Source: Paenibacillaceae bacterium GAS479 (lineage in GTDB: Bacteria; Bacillota; Bacilli; Paenibacillales; Paenibacillaceae). Taken from it: a stretch of 64,000 nt of DNA. Within the stretch, counting starts at the first letter, position 1. Each line of letters begins with the position of its first letter. The notes beneath the pieces are model-generated. The model ran no database searches. It was not told the DNA's origin and was given only the letters and a program-made list of their open reading frames with translations. The stretch is from contig LT629764.1 in NCBI GenBank assembly GCA_900105225.1, positions 2,230,001-2,294,000 on the forward strand, given 5' to 3'. The position numbers were made by a program, and so were the translations under genes. This document shows, piece by piece, positions 52,583-61,639 of this stretch.

Positions 52583-53770
52583 TTATGGGAGTGCGAGTTT
52601 GCCGAGCAGAGCAGGACGGGAAGCTCCCGTCACCTTCGGTAAATTGTTCGGAATGCCCAGTAGAAAATGGTACCCCAACAAAGCAAATAGCACCGCCTCT
52701 TTGGCATCGCTGTCTAGTCCGATCTCCCCTGAGCTGAGGACCCGCAGCTCGGGCAACAGCTCAGCTAGCTGACGGAGCAGCGTTCGGTTATGCGCCCCTC
52801 CGCCGCTGACGATAATCTCATCGATGCGGCACTGAGGCATCACGAGACGGCGGCAGGCATCCGCGATGGACCGCGCCGTAAGCGCGGTCGCCGTCGCTAT
52901 TGTGTCCGCGTCCGACAAACCAAGCTCCTCAGCGCGCTTCAGAAGTGATTCCGCGTATGCCGCGCCAAACAGCTCGCGGCCAGTCGACTTGGGCGGCGGC
53001 TGAAGGAAATAAGGATGCTGGAGCAACTCTGCCAGCAAGCGACTGTCCGGCGTTCCAAGCGCAGCAAGCTCTCCGCCTTCATCGAAGCGGAGTTTGCCTC
53101 CCGACAATCGCTGCACAACGCGGTCAATGACCATGTTACCGGGACCAGTGTCGAAGCCGAACACATCATCCGGGCCCGCTCCGGCAGGCAGCACGGTACA
53201 GTTGCCGATGCCTCCGATGTTTTGCAGCAGCCGTCCACGCTCTGGATGACGCAGCAGCACAAGGTCGCCATAGGGTACAAGTGGAGCTCCCTGGCCTCCA
53301 ACAGCCAGATCGGCGGGACGGAAATCACCAACCGTCGGTCTACCTGTGCGCGCCGCAATAAACGCCAGGTCGCCAAGTTGAAGCGTAGAAGGAGCAAGGT
53401 AAGGCGCGCCTGCTGGTGCCTCCGGCATATGCCAGATGGTCTGTCCATGTGAGCTGACAAAATCTATCTCATTCATCGTTAAGCCAGCCTCCCTTACGGC
53501 GTCCAATACCGCATCCGCAAAGCGCTCGCCCAGCCAGGCGTTCATGCCGCAAATCGTTTGCACATCGGACTGCGCCGGATCGCAAAGTCGGCGCAACGCT
53601 TCCTGAAGCGGCTCCTCATACGGCCGCGTGTGGAAGTGTAGAAGCTTGGCGGTCGTGTCCAGCCCCTCGCCTTCGAGTCGGACGACTGCGGCGTCCACTC
53701 CGTCCAGCGAGGTGCCGGACATAAGTCCGACCGCCAGTGCGTAACCCCTGCGGGGCCGCCAGCTTAACAT
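52583..53770 (-). CDS. anmK: Anhydro-N-acetylmuramic acid kinase
   Basis: AnmK opens and phosphorylates 1,6-anhydroMurNAc to MurNAc-6-P. ASKHA-fold motifs: GLMSGTSLDGVDAAVV at the start, SSHGQTIWHMP, QNIGGIGNCTVLP, FDTGPGNMVID, VSGGGAHN. Length 395 (family ~370-390). Its ribosome site is within the murK 3' end and the start overlaps the murK stop (ATGTTAA). Anhydro-sugar arises from lytic transglycosylases; the product feeds MurQ at the head of this operon. Confidence 0.94.
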   Translation of the reverse strand: MLSWRPRRGYALAVGLMSGTSLDGVDAAVVRLEGEGLDTTAKLLHFHTRPYEEPLQEALRRLCDPAQSDVQTICGMNAWLGERFADAVLDAVREAGLTMNEIDFVSSHGQTIWHMPEAPAGAPYLAPSTLQLGDLAFIAARTGRPTVGDFRPADLAVGGQGAPLVPYGDLVLLRHPERGRLLQNIGGIGNCTVLPAGAGPDDVFGFDTGPGNMVIDRVVQRLSGGKLRFDEGGELAALGTPDSRLLAELLQHPYFLQPPPKSTGRELFGAAYAESLLKRAEELGLSDADTIATATALTARSIADACRRLVMPQCRIDEIIVSGGGAHNRTLLRQLAELLPELRVLSSGEIGLDSDAKEAVLFALLGYHFLLGIPNNLPKVTGASRPALLGKLALP

Positions 53771-54810
53771 GGCGGCTCCTCGCCGTCGTGCAGCGACGGC
53801 GCCGCCGCAGACGCCGCGGGCATTGCCGGCGGCGCGAGTTGGGACGCACCGCCAAGCGTGAACGCGGCGGTGCTTGAAGCGGCAGAGCTGGGCGCTGCCG
53901 CCAGCTCTCGCTGCGCGAGCAGCACCGCGCCGTAGGCGGCGTCGCGGTGAGCGCCCGTAAGGCGCAGCCGCGGCAGCCGCTGCGCTAGCCGTGCGGCAAA
54001 AGCGGCGCGCAACGGCGCGCAGAGCAATAGCACGCTGCCAAGCGGCGCGAGCTGGCCGTCCGCGAGATCGAGGCGGACGGCCACCGCCTCGGCGAGCTCT
54101 GCGAGCGCGGCGGCGCTATGCTCCGCGATGGCCAGCGCAGCTGCATCGCCCGCGTTACAAGCGGCGGCGAGCAATGGTGCTAGCCCCGCGATGTCCTTTT
54201 TGACCCGTGCCGGGTCATATACCCAACGGACCAACTCCGCCAAGCCATTCAGCTCAAGCTGGCCGAATACCGGCGCAGCAAGCGCGGTTGGTCCGCTGCT
54301 GCGACCATCCGCCGCACGCACAATCGCGCTCAGCATAGCGCGCCCGATGCTATATCCACTTCCCTCGTCGTCGATCAGATGGCCGAAGCCGCCCGCTCGA
54401 TGCGTCTCGCCTGATACGCCTCGCCCATAACAAATTGAGCCCGTACCAGCTATCAACACGAGCCCCGGCTGCCCCTCCAATGCTCCCCACAAAGCCGTTT
54501 CATGGTCTCCTGCCAACGTCAATATGCCCCGAAAGCCATGTAGCTCCAGCGCAGCCGCAAGCCTATTTGGCGCCTCCGGATTACTAATACCGGCCGCGCC
54601 GATGCACAAGGAGATGCAGTCAGCAAGCGGCACTCCACGCCGTACTAGCTCATGCGCCACTGCAGCCAACGTCTGCTCGGCCGCGCCTTCACGCTGGCCA
54701 TTAATGTTCAACGGTCCAACCTCGAAGCGCTGAAGCTCCAAGCCAGACTCGTCGGCCACGCATATAGTCGTACGAGTGCCACCACCGTCTAGTCCAAGGA
54801 TATAGGTCAT
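53764..54810 (-). CDS. BadF/BcrA-type amino-sugar kinase (MurK-like GlcNAc/MurNAc kinase)
   Basis: A 348-residue ASKHA kinase: phosphate-1 LGLDGGGTRTTICV, CIGAAGI, adenosine loop LIAGTGSICYG, and GGFGHLIDDEGSGYSIGR. The length and motifs fit MurK/NagK proteins that phosphorylate GlcNAc and MurNAc at C6. The context (murQ, namZ, ABC importer, no PTS) supports MurNAc as a substrate. The last ~45 residues are a low-complexity Ala/Pro/Ser tail and are very GC-rich. GGAGGAG precedes the ATG. Confidence 0.88.
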   Translation of the reverse strand: MTYILGLDGGGTRTTICVADESGLELQRFEVGPLNINGQREGAAEQTLAAVAHELVRRGVPLADCISLCIGAAGISNPEAPNRLAAALELHGFRGILTLAGDHETALWGALEGQPGLVLIAGTGSICYGRGVSGETHRAGGFGHLIDDEGSGYSIGRAMLSAIVRAADGRSSGPTALAAPVFGQLELNGLAELVRWVYDPARVKKDIAGLAPLLAAACNAGDAAALAIAEHSAAALAELAEAVAVRLDLADGQLAPLGSVLLLCAPLRAAFAARLAQRLPRLRLTGAHRDAAYGAVLLAQRELAAAPSSAASSTAAFTLGGASQLAPPAMPAASAAAPSLHDGEEPPC

Positions 54811-54879
54811 CTGTTCTCCTCCCCCAAGCTATGCGGAAACTCTTAACACGTTTCAAAACAAACTGCGATGCCCCTAATT

Positions 54880-54934
54880 CCGCTCTCTAGTAACTTCGAC
54901 TACTTGCTTTCGCTTCCGGAACTCCATTTCGCGG
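54880..54934. repeat. Diverged single copy of the 51-bp repeat
   Basis: AGTAACTTCGACTACTTGCT (54889-54908) is identical to the core of the array at 34141-34713, and the following TTCCGGAACTCCATTTCGC is a degraded form of its flank. It lies in the 188-base gap between namZ and murK. Confidence 0.85.
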
Positions 54935-54998
54935 TGTTTTTCCACATGGATTCTATTAATCTATACAGTGGCAGACTTCTACCCCTTCAGATGGCACG

Positions 54999-56156
54999 CT
55001 AATAAAGATGATAGACCTTCTTCCGTTCCACGAACGCTTCGCTCTCCCTGCGGAACCGTTCCAGCAGCGCTTCCGCATCCGACAAGCTTTCCATGCCCCG
55101 GTAAAGTTCACCGCCAGCGAGCAGGTCGATGAACGGTCGGCCGCCCTCTCGCAAAGGCGGCAGAAACTGCGCTTCGGAAAATAGACAACGCACCGTTAAC
55201 AGCAGTCTGACGCCAATTTCCACGGGCTTGACGGCCCATCCGTCCAAAACATGAATGTACACACCGCCGCAAAGCATCCCCTGATGCTTGGACGCACTCG
55301 GCTTAAAGTGCATGGGCCGGAACTGTACACCCGGCAGCTTTTGCCCGTTCATTTCTTCTGCCAGAAGCTCTGCATCGACAAACGGTGCTCCAATCAGCTC
55401 AAAAGGCGCCGTTGTACCGCGTCCCTCCGACAGATTCATGCCCTCGAAAAGACATGTGCCGGGATAAAGCAGCGCCGTATGATAGCTTGGGATATTCATC
55501 GAGGGAGCGATCCATACGCGGCCCGTTTCGGGAAATCGCATGCTCCGTTTCCAGCCCCGGCAGCGTATGACATGAAGCTTCGCTCCCCATCCCTGCTCAG
55601 CGTTCGCCATTTCAGCCACTTCCCCCGCCGTCAGCCCGTATCGCACCGCAAGCGGATAATCGCCAACGAACGAACGGAAGCCATCCTCCAGAACGCTCCC
55701 TTCAACAGTGGCGCCATCCAGAGGATTGGGGCGATCCAGCACGACAAACGGAATACCAGCAACCGCGCAATCCTCCAATGCATAGAGCATTGTATAAATG
55801 AACGTATAATAGCGTGTGCCAATATCCTGAATATCGTATACCAGCACATCGATCCTCTCTAACATCTCGGGGGTAAGCCGCTTGGAATCCCGACGGTACA
55901 GACTGTACACTGGCACACCGCTGCGCTCGTCAATATACGTTTCCACAAGTGCACCGGCTTCCAAGTCGCCCCGCACACCATGCTCTGGCGAGAACAGCGC
56001 CGTTAGGCCAAAACGCTCCTGTAACACATCGATCGTGGGCCGAAAAGCCGCGTTAATACCGGTTGGGCTCGTAATCAGCCCGATCCGTTTGCCCTGCAGC
56101 AGGGATGCCGCTTCATCAATCCGATCAATCCCGCATTCCAACGATATGATGCCCAT
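54999..56156 (-). CDS. namZ: Exo-beta-N-acetylmuramidase NamZ (DUF1343, GH171)
   Basis: NamZ releases MurNAc from the non-reducing ends of peptidoglycan fragments. Family motifs: IGLITSPTGIN, FSPEHGVRGDLEAG, VYDIQDIGTRYYTFIYTM, VLDRPNPLDG, NIPSYHTALLYPGTCLFEG-N-SEGRGTT. 385 residues. There is no N-terminal signal peptide in this reading, unlike the exported B. subtilis protein, so it may act on imported disaccharides in the cytosol. AAGGAG is only 2 bases from the ATG at 56156, an odd spacing; no better start is visible. Confidence 0.9.
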   Translation of the reverse strand: MGIISLECGIDRIDEAASLLQGKRIGLITSPTGINAAFRPTIDVLQERFGLTALFSPEHGVRGDLEAGALVETYIDERSGVPVYSLYRRDSKRLTPEMLERIDVLVYDIQDIGTRYYTFIYTMLYALEDCAVAGIPFVVLDRPNPLDGATVEGSVLEDGFRSFVGDYPLAVRYGLTAGEVAEMANAEQGWGAKLHVIRCRGWKRSMRFPETGRVWIAPSMNIPSYHTALLYPGTCLFEGMNLSEGRGTTAPFELIGAPFVDAELLAEEMNGQKLPGVQFRPMHFKPSASKHQGMLCGGVYIHVLDGWAVKPVEIGVRLLLTVRCLFSEAQFLPPLREGGRPFIDLLAGGELYRGMESLSDAEALLERFRRESEAFVERKKVYHLY

Positions 56157-56229
56157 CACTCCTTGCAGTAGATTACATCAGAGCAGTCAGGATAGCGGCT
56201 GCAAAAAGCTAATCTACTCAGCATTACAG

Positions 56230-56934
56230 CTAAAGCTCCGACTGCCGCAGCCGCATCGACTCCGCCGGGATCATAAACGTCTCCGCATACAGCTTGCGGG
56301 CCTCGCAGCCGCGCATTCGCGCTAGGCTTTTGTAATAGTCGAGGTATGCGAACGACTTGCTGCCGGTAACGAACCAGTGGGTTGATAAAGCCTCGATCCA
56401 TAGGTCAAACGCCTGCTGGTCGAAGTCAACGTACACATACGGCACGTAGCCAACTGCATCCTCCCAGTTCTCACCATAGTACAGCTTCCCGACAAAATGC
56501 GCCGGATGCTCCCGCTCCATCGCCTTCAGGCTGGCAAAAAAACGAGCATCGTTCACGATGCGATGCGTCGTTGCATGGTCTTTATGCATGCTGTTGCTAT
56601 GGTGGGTGATGATAATGTCCGGCTTCACCTCGCGGATTAAATCGCCAACTCTCAGCCGGATCGCCTCGTTATCGGGAATTTCGCCGTCGGGGATGTCCCA
56701 CACGCGGGCCTCCCCTCCAAGCATTCCAGCAAAAGCATGCGCCTCCCGCACTTTTTGCTCGCGGTACTCCTTTACACACTGACCCTCAGGCACACCACGC
56801 TCTCCGGCGGTCAAAGCCAGAGTGACGATCCGGTCTCCCTTTAGATAATGACTGGCCATTACCCCTCCGGCAACCAGCTCCACATCCCCAACATGCGCAC
56901 CGATTCCAAATATCGTCAGTTGCTTTCGACTCAT
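56230..56934 (-). CDS. PIG-L family deacetylase with altered AHPDD motif
   Basis: A 234-residue LmbE/PIG-L fold protein, normally zinc N-acetylglucosamine deacetylases (BshB, MshB). The canonical AHPDDxE reads AHVGDVE here: zinc ligands H14 and D17 are kept, and MHKDH supplies the third His, but the catalytic-base Asp is Gly16. Either the base is elsewhere or this is a distinct subfamily. Its ATG overlaps the GNAT gene's TGA (ATGA). Placement in the recycling operon suggests an amino-sugar substrate. Confidence 0.85.
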   Translation of the reverse strand: MSRKQLTIFGIGAHVGDVELVAGGVMASHYLKGDRIVTLALTAGERGVPEGQCVKEYREQKVREAHAFAGMLGGEARVWDIPDGEIPDNEAIRLRVGDLIREVKPDIIITHHSNSMHKDHATTHRIVNDARFFASLKAMEREHPAHFVGKLYYGENWEDAVGYVPYVYVDFDQQAFDLWIEALSTHWFVTGSKSFAYLDYYKSLARMRGCEARKLYAETFMIPAESMRLRQSEL

Positions 56935-58178
56935 GAGGTGAACTCCTTTCTCATGACTGCGAATCGCTTTACCGTCCGGAATCCGGCTTTGTCATAGATG
57001 CGCAGCGCAGGGTTCTCGCTCCCTGTGAATAGAGTCATATAATCCGTGCCAATCTCTTTAAAAGCCTCGCATAACCCATAGAATAACAGGCTGCCCAGCC
57101 CATGTCCTTCATGCTCAGGGTGTACGCCGATTCCGGCAAAATAACCCCGTCCGCTCTCCTCACGGATGACCGGGCCGGCGAAGCCGACTACCCGGCCAGC
57201 TGTTGCATGCCGTCCTGATAAAAACATGCCGGGATGTTCCGGCTGACCGCTTAACTGGAACTCAGCAGAATTCCTCAGCTTGGACCCTGACCGAAGCTCC
57301 CGAGGACTCCCCGACCGAGCGTCTACACTCTCCCCTCCCCCTAAAGGGAGCGCGCTATGCTTTACGCCACTTATCCCTTCTGGCGGCGGGAGTTCCGCAA
57401 GCTTCACACTCGCCGTACTGTTCCCTCTCAGCCGAGGCGCAACTCCTTCCACTTGCTGCGCGCCCACGAGCACGGCTGCAACGACCGGCAGGCCACGCTC
57501 CACGCAAGCGGCGATTTCGCGCTGCCAGACCGGGTTGCCGAGCGCTGTCAGCAGCTCGCTCAGCCCTTCATGCCGCGCAGCGTCCAGCAGTTCTACCGCG
57601 TAGCCCTGATCCCCTGCGCGGCACTCCTTATCCCGGATTTCATCCGGGATAACAAACTTAGCAAGCGGCAAATACATGCCGCATTGCAGCGACCGCTCGG
57701 CGTAGCCTGCGGCGAGCAGCAGCCGATGCAGCGCACCGCTCTCTGGAGCGCCGGGCGCGTTGTTATGCTCATGGCCGGACGTATTCGGCACGAGCCACGG
57801 CAGACGCATCGGATTGAAAAAAAGCAGGTCGGCCTGCTTTTTCCCAAGCTCTCTAAACCTGTCCTCCAGTCTCTCAAGCAGCCTAAGTGCAAGCTCCTCG
57901 CCCTCCGCGCCGAGGCGGCTTTTCACGATGATGCAGGTGATGTAGCCCGATCCAGCGCCTAGCGGCAGATCGTCGCCGGTGCAACCGCAAGCGAAGCCGA
58001 CAGCTTCACCGTTACACCGCGCGACAAAGGTCGTGTTGGCATCAAAATATGGGCTACCGCAAATCAACGAGGCGAAACTATCCCGGCTGAGCGGCTTGTA
58101 TCCGTCGTGGACTGCCTCCTCGTTCCACAGTGAAATGACACTGTCCGTGTAGGAATCTTCCCAAGTGCAAATCTCCAC
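56931..58178 (-). CDS. Double-GNAT acetyltransferase with internal low-complexity insertion
   Basis: A 415-residue protein with two GNAT halves: residues ~1-170 (ATFVARCNGEAVGFACGC-type core, ITCIIVKSRLGAEGEELALRLL) and ~325-415 (GRVVGFAGPVIRE, GIGVHPEHEGHGLGSLLFYGL). Between VVAAVLVG (~239) and GRVVGFAG (~328) is a ~85-residue insert rich in Gly/Pro/Ser/Arg (VAPRLRGNSTASVKLAELPP...ALPLGGGESVDARSG) that interrupts what should be a continuous beta region. GTG start at 58178 after GGAGG. Acetyl acceptor unknown. Confidence 0.82.
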   Translation of the reverse strand: MEICTWEDSYTDSVISLWNEEAVHDGYKPLSRDSFASLICGSPYFDANTTFVARCNGEAVGFACGCTGDDLPLGAGSGYITCIIVKSRLGAEGEELALRLLERLEDRFRELGKKQADLLFFNPMRLPWLVPNTSGHEHNNAPGAPESGALHRLLLAAGYAERSLQCGMYLPLAKFVIPDEIRDKECRAGDQGYAVELLDAARHEGLSELLTALGNPVWQREIAACVERGLPVVAAVLVGAQQVEGVAPRLRGNSTASVKLAELPPPEGISGVKHSALPLGGGESVDARSGSPRELRSGSKLRNSAEFQLSGQPEHPGMFLSGRHATAGRVVGFAGPVIREESGRGYFAGIGVHPEHEGHGLGSLLFYGLCEAFKEIGTDYMTLFTGSENPALRIYDKAGFRTVKRFAVMRKEFTS

Positions 58179-58217
58179 CTGTGCACACCTCCTAACCGTT
58201 CCTAACCTCTACTACCC

Positions 58218-59078
58218 TCACCCTTTTACCGCCCCAACCGTGACCCCTTCCAGGAAGTATTTCTGCAGGCTGAAAAACAGAATAAACATCGGTACAGCCG
58301 AGATCGTAGCTCCCGCCATCATCGGCGAGAAATAGGTCGTGTTGGCGAAGCGGAAGTTTTTGAGGCCGACCTGGATCGTCTGCATATCCATCGTGTTCGT
58401 GACGAGGAACGGCCAGAAGAAGGTGTTCCACGCATCCATGAACGTCAGGATCGCCATGACGGCCATGACGGTTTTTGAGAGAGGCATGATGATACGGGTG
58501 AGAATCTGGAGCTGGCTGCAGCCTTCCACCTTGGCGCTCTCGATAATCTCATTTGGAATGGAGCTCATGAACTGTTTGGCCAGAAAAATATTGTAGACGG
58601 TGACTAGGCTTGGCAGGATGAGCGCGCTGTACGTATTCGGAATATCGAAAATATTAACGACTAGAATATACAGCGGCACCTGCGTCACCTGGTAAGGAAT
58701 CATCATGGCGACGAGCAGCATGCCGAACAGGAACTTGCTGCCGCGGAACCGCACCTTGGCGAACGAATAGCCCGCAGCCGTAGCAAAAATAACATTGGAC
58801 ACCATAATGACGGTCGCCACGATAAGCGAGTTCCACAACCAGCGGTAAGAATGCTCGCTGAAGTCGAAGAAGAATCTATACGAATCCAGTGTGAACTTGC
58901 CGGGCCAGATGGAATAACTGACCGCCCCGGCTTCCACCGGATCGCCAAAGGAAGAAATAATCATGAAGTAAATCGGAAACAGCGTTGCGAGGGCGAATAG
59001 CAGAAGGAGGAGAATCAGAATCATGTTGCGTAAGAACTTGAACAGTGGGTTGCCTAGATGATTATTATAGAGGCTCAA
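58218..59078 (-). CDS. Sugar ABC transporter permease, MalG type
   Basis: A 286-residue CUT1 inner-membrane permease with six helices; the cytoplasmic EAA loop is EGCSQLQILTRIIMPLSK. TTG at 59078 is chosen: GGAGGG lies 8 bases upstream. Partner of the MalF-type permease. The ATPase is missing from the operon, so a shared MsmX-type ATPase elsewhere is expected. Confidence 0.92.
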   Translation of the reverse strand: MSLYNNHLGNPLFKFLRNMILILLLLLFALATLFPIYFMIISSFGDPVEAGAVSYSIWPGKFTLDSYRFFFDFSEHSYRWLWNSLIVATVIMVSNVIFATAAGYSFAKVRFRGSKFLFGMLLVAMMIPYQVTQVPLYILVVNIFDIPNTYSALILPSLVTVYNIFLAKQFMSSIPNEIIESAKVEGCSQLQILTRIIMPLSKTVMAVMAILTFMDAWNTFFWPFLVTNTMDMQTIQVGLKNFRFANTTYFSPMMAGATISAVPMFILFFSLQKYFLEGVTVGAVKG

Positions 59079-59098
59079 AGCTCATGCCCTCCTTCTGC

Positions 59099-60001
59099 TT
59101 AATATTCCACGTCTTTGCCCAGGAATTTGAACTGGAGAAAAGCCATGAAGGCGATCATGAGCGCCAGCACAAGCGACTGAGCAGCGGCCTCGCCAAACTC
59201 GAAGTATTTGAATGCTGTATCAAAGATAAGCAATCCGACCATCGTTGTGGAATGATCGGGTCCGCCGCCGGTCATCAGATAGGCGTTCTGGAACACCTGG
59301 AACGAGCCGATGACGCCGGTCACGAGCAGGAACAATGTAGTTGGCTTCAGGCAGGGAACGACGATATGCCACATCTTTTGCAAAAAGCTGGCTCCATCAA
59401 TATCCGCAGCCTCATAATAGCTGTCATCGATGCCGAGCAAAGCCGCCACATAAATGATGATGCTCGTGCCGTGGCTGGACAGCCAGGACATGAGCACGAG
59501 AGAGAACATCGAGGTCGAGCTGGCGCCGAGCCAATTCTGACTGTCGATGCCAAATGCGCCGATCAATTGGTTCAAAATACCGCCCTGCATCGGATCAAAA
59601 ATCCAAAGCCAAACGACGGACAGCGCAACGCCGGAGGCGACAGCCGGCAAGTAGTAGACGGCTTTGAACGTTGTTTGCATCCATTTGCGAAGCGGCATGA
59701 TCATAACCGCTACGGCGAAGCTGAGAATCAGAGCGACTGGAACGGTCAGAATCGTGTACACAACCGTGTTGCCGATCGCTTTCCAGAACAGAGAGCTCTT
59801 GAAAATCTCGCTGTAGTTGTCCAAGCCGATATAGGTAGAGCCCAGTGGTTTGTACTCCTGAAAGCTGATGAGGAATGCGCTGACGACCGGATAGGCCGTG
59901 AACAGCGCATAAACGACGAGCGCAACAGCAATGAAGGCGTAGCCCCATGCTCCGTCTCCTTGGTTAAGCCGGTTTCGGTTGGATGATGCGGTTCGGGCCA
60001 T
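59099..60001 (-). CDS. Sugar ABC transporter permease, MalF type
   Basis: A 300-residue CUT1 permease: six membrane helices and the EAA-like loop DIDGASFLQKMWHIVVPCLKP. ATG with AAAGGAG upstream. Substrate presumed MurNAc or a muropeptide sugar from context. Confidence 0.92.
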   Translation of the reverse strand: MARTASSNRNRLNQGDGAWGYAFIAVALVVYALFTAYPVVSAFLISFQEYKPLGSTYIGLDNYSEIFKSSLFWKAIGNTVVYTILTVPVALILSFAVAVMIMPLRKWMQTTFKAVYYLPAVASGVALSVVWLWIFDPMQGGILNQLIGAFGIDSQNWLGASSTSMFSLVLMSWLSSHGTSIIIYVAALLGIDDSYYEAADIDGASFLQKMWHIVVPCLKPTTLFLLVTGVIGSFQVFQNAYLMTGGGPDHSTTMVGLLIFDTAFKYFEFGEAAAQSLVLALMIAFMAFLQFKFLGKDVEY

Positions 60002-60032
60002 GCTGTGATCTCCTTTCCATATACCGCTTGCC

Positions 60033-60085
60033 AGCCCTCCTAATAGGGCTTCGGCCAGCCTCCCTGCTTGGGGGGCCGGCCGAAG
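60033..60085 (-). other. Stem-loops between binding-protein and permease genes
   Basis: Two adjacent hairpins: CTTCGGCC...GGCCGAAG (60049-60085) and AGCCCT-CCTAAT-AGGGCT (60033-60050). No U run follows. Such structures after ABC binding-protein genes typically protect the upstream mRNA, making binding protein more abundant than permeases. Confidence 0.6.
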
Positions 60086-60109
60086 AACCGATTAAACTGG
60101 ACGGGCTGT

Positions 60110-61555
60110 TTACTTGAAGACACCATCTTCACCGAATGTATCAATGGCGGCTTTTTTCACGTCTTCAAACATTTTCTCCGGTGTGGTCTCGCCTGCGAGC
60201 AAAGCCTGGAACTTCGGCACGATGACCTCGGTCTCCAGCTTGATCGCTTTGGCACCAAGCTCAGCTGGAATATCCGGGCGGGCCGGCGCTGCCGTGGACA
60301 GCAGATGCTGGACGGCGGCTTTATTGTAGTCACTTTGCTTGCTTGGAAGGCTTTCGGACGCCTTGCGCCCGCTGTCCGTAATCTGAGCCGCGAACAGGTC
60401 GCCGTTCGTCTGCGCCGCTACTTGGCCGCTCGCCAGGAAGTACGCCGCTTTTACGACATTGGCTTTGTGCTCGGCTGTTGGCTCTTTTTTGCCGCGGAAA
60501 GCAACGTAACCGTCGACGACAGCAGCCGATGCTGCTGGCTGACCAGCGAAGGAAGGCACCGGCAACACGACGTAATCCGTCTTAACGCTGTCCTTGACTG
60601 CGCTTCCATCATTGGCGTCGATCTTTTCGTTATTTTTCATCGATGAGTTCTCAAATACAGCCAGGCCCTTGCCGGTAATCATCGTCTGTCCCGTCAGGAA
60701 CATGTTCCAGCGCTTGCCGGCGTCAACGGAGCTGATCTCTTTAGGCATCGAGCCGTCGTCGATCATCTGACGAATCGCCTTGAGCACCTCTAAATAGTTC
60801 GGGCTCGTATAAGCATACTTCAGATCCTTGGTAAATGGAGAAGGCATTCCGGCATTTTTGACGAGTATGGCCAGGTAATCCTTAGACGCAACTCCTGCCG
60901 TCGCGAACACGAAACCGTACCGCTTTGTTGTGTCGCCTTCTTTGACGACGCCCTTCTTAATCGCCTCACGGAATTCCTCATAGGTCCAGCCGCTTTGCTG
61001 CACCTTCTTCCAGTCGATGCCCGCTTCCTCCAGGAACGGCTTGTTGCCGCCGATTGCATGCACTTCCATGTAAGCCGGTAAGCCGTACAGTCCGTCGCCA
61101 TTTTTCATGTACTCCAGCGGCGCTTCATCGATATCCGCGACCATTTCCGGGGTCACTGTGTCGGTAATATCAAGTACCATGTCCAGCTGTTTATACTTTG
61201 AAATGCCCTCAGAGCCAATGAACGCGATGTCAGGCGGACTGCCCGCGTTGACTTGGGTGTCCAGCTTTTGGGTCATATCCTCCCAGCTGGCTGGTTCGAT
61301 TTTGAGCGTCAAGTTCGGATAGAGCTTGTTGAAATCAGCTTCCATTTGCTTAAAATTTTCCTGGTAAGTTGGAGATACCGGAGGCAGCAGCGCGGTAATC
61401 GTATCTTTGGCAGCAACAGCACCTTCTCCGCCTGCGTTGCCTGCGGCGTTGTTAACCGCTGAATCATTGCCGTTGTTCGAGCCGCAGGCGCCCAGCACGC
61501 CAGCTGTTACCATGAGAGCGAGTACGCTTGCGCTAAATCTTGATCCCTTTTTCAT
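60110..61555 (-). CDS. Extracellular sugar-binding lipoprotein of an ABC transporter
   Basis: A 481-residue CUT1 solute-binding protein: signal peptide with lipobox GVLGACGSN, then a family-1 binding fold (TALLPPVSPTYQENFKQME, PPDIAFIGSEGISKY, GLYGLPAYMEV). Anchored outside the membrane, it would capture the sugar. ATG with GGGAGG upstream. Follows murQ after 84 bases. Confidence 0.92.
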   Translation of the reverse strand: MKKGSRFSASVLALMVTAGVLGACGSNNGNDSAVNNAAGNAGGEGAVAAKDTITALLPPVSPTYQENFKQMEADFNKLYPNLTLKIEPASWEDMTQKLDTQVNAGSPPDIAFIGSEGISKYKQLDMVLDITDTVTPEMVADIDEAPLEYMKNGDGLYGLPAYMEVHAIGGNKPFLEEAGIDWKKVQQSGWTYEEFREAIKKGVVKEGDTTKRYGFVFATAGVASKDYLAILVKNAGMPSPFTKDLKYAYTSPNYLEVLKAIRQMIDDGSMPKEISSVDAGKRWNMFLTGQTMITGKGLAVFENSSMKNNEKIDANDGSAVKDSVKTDYVVLPVPSFAGQPAASAAVVDGYVAFRGKKEPTAEHKANVVKAAYFLASGQVAAQTNGDLFAAQITDSGRKASESLPSKQSDYNKAAVQHLLSTAAPARPDIPAELGAKAIKLETEVIVPKFQALLAGETTPEKMFEDVKKAAIDTFGEDGVFK

Positions 61556-61639
61556 TTTTCAAGATCCTCCCTTTGAATGAACATTTATCTATGGAATCGC
61601 ATGACGCCCTGGTCGACCCTCAGCCTTCAGCCTGCAGCT

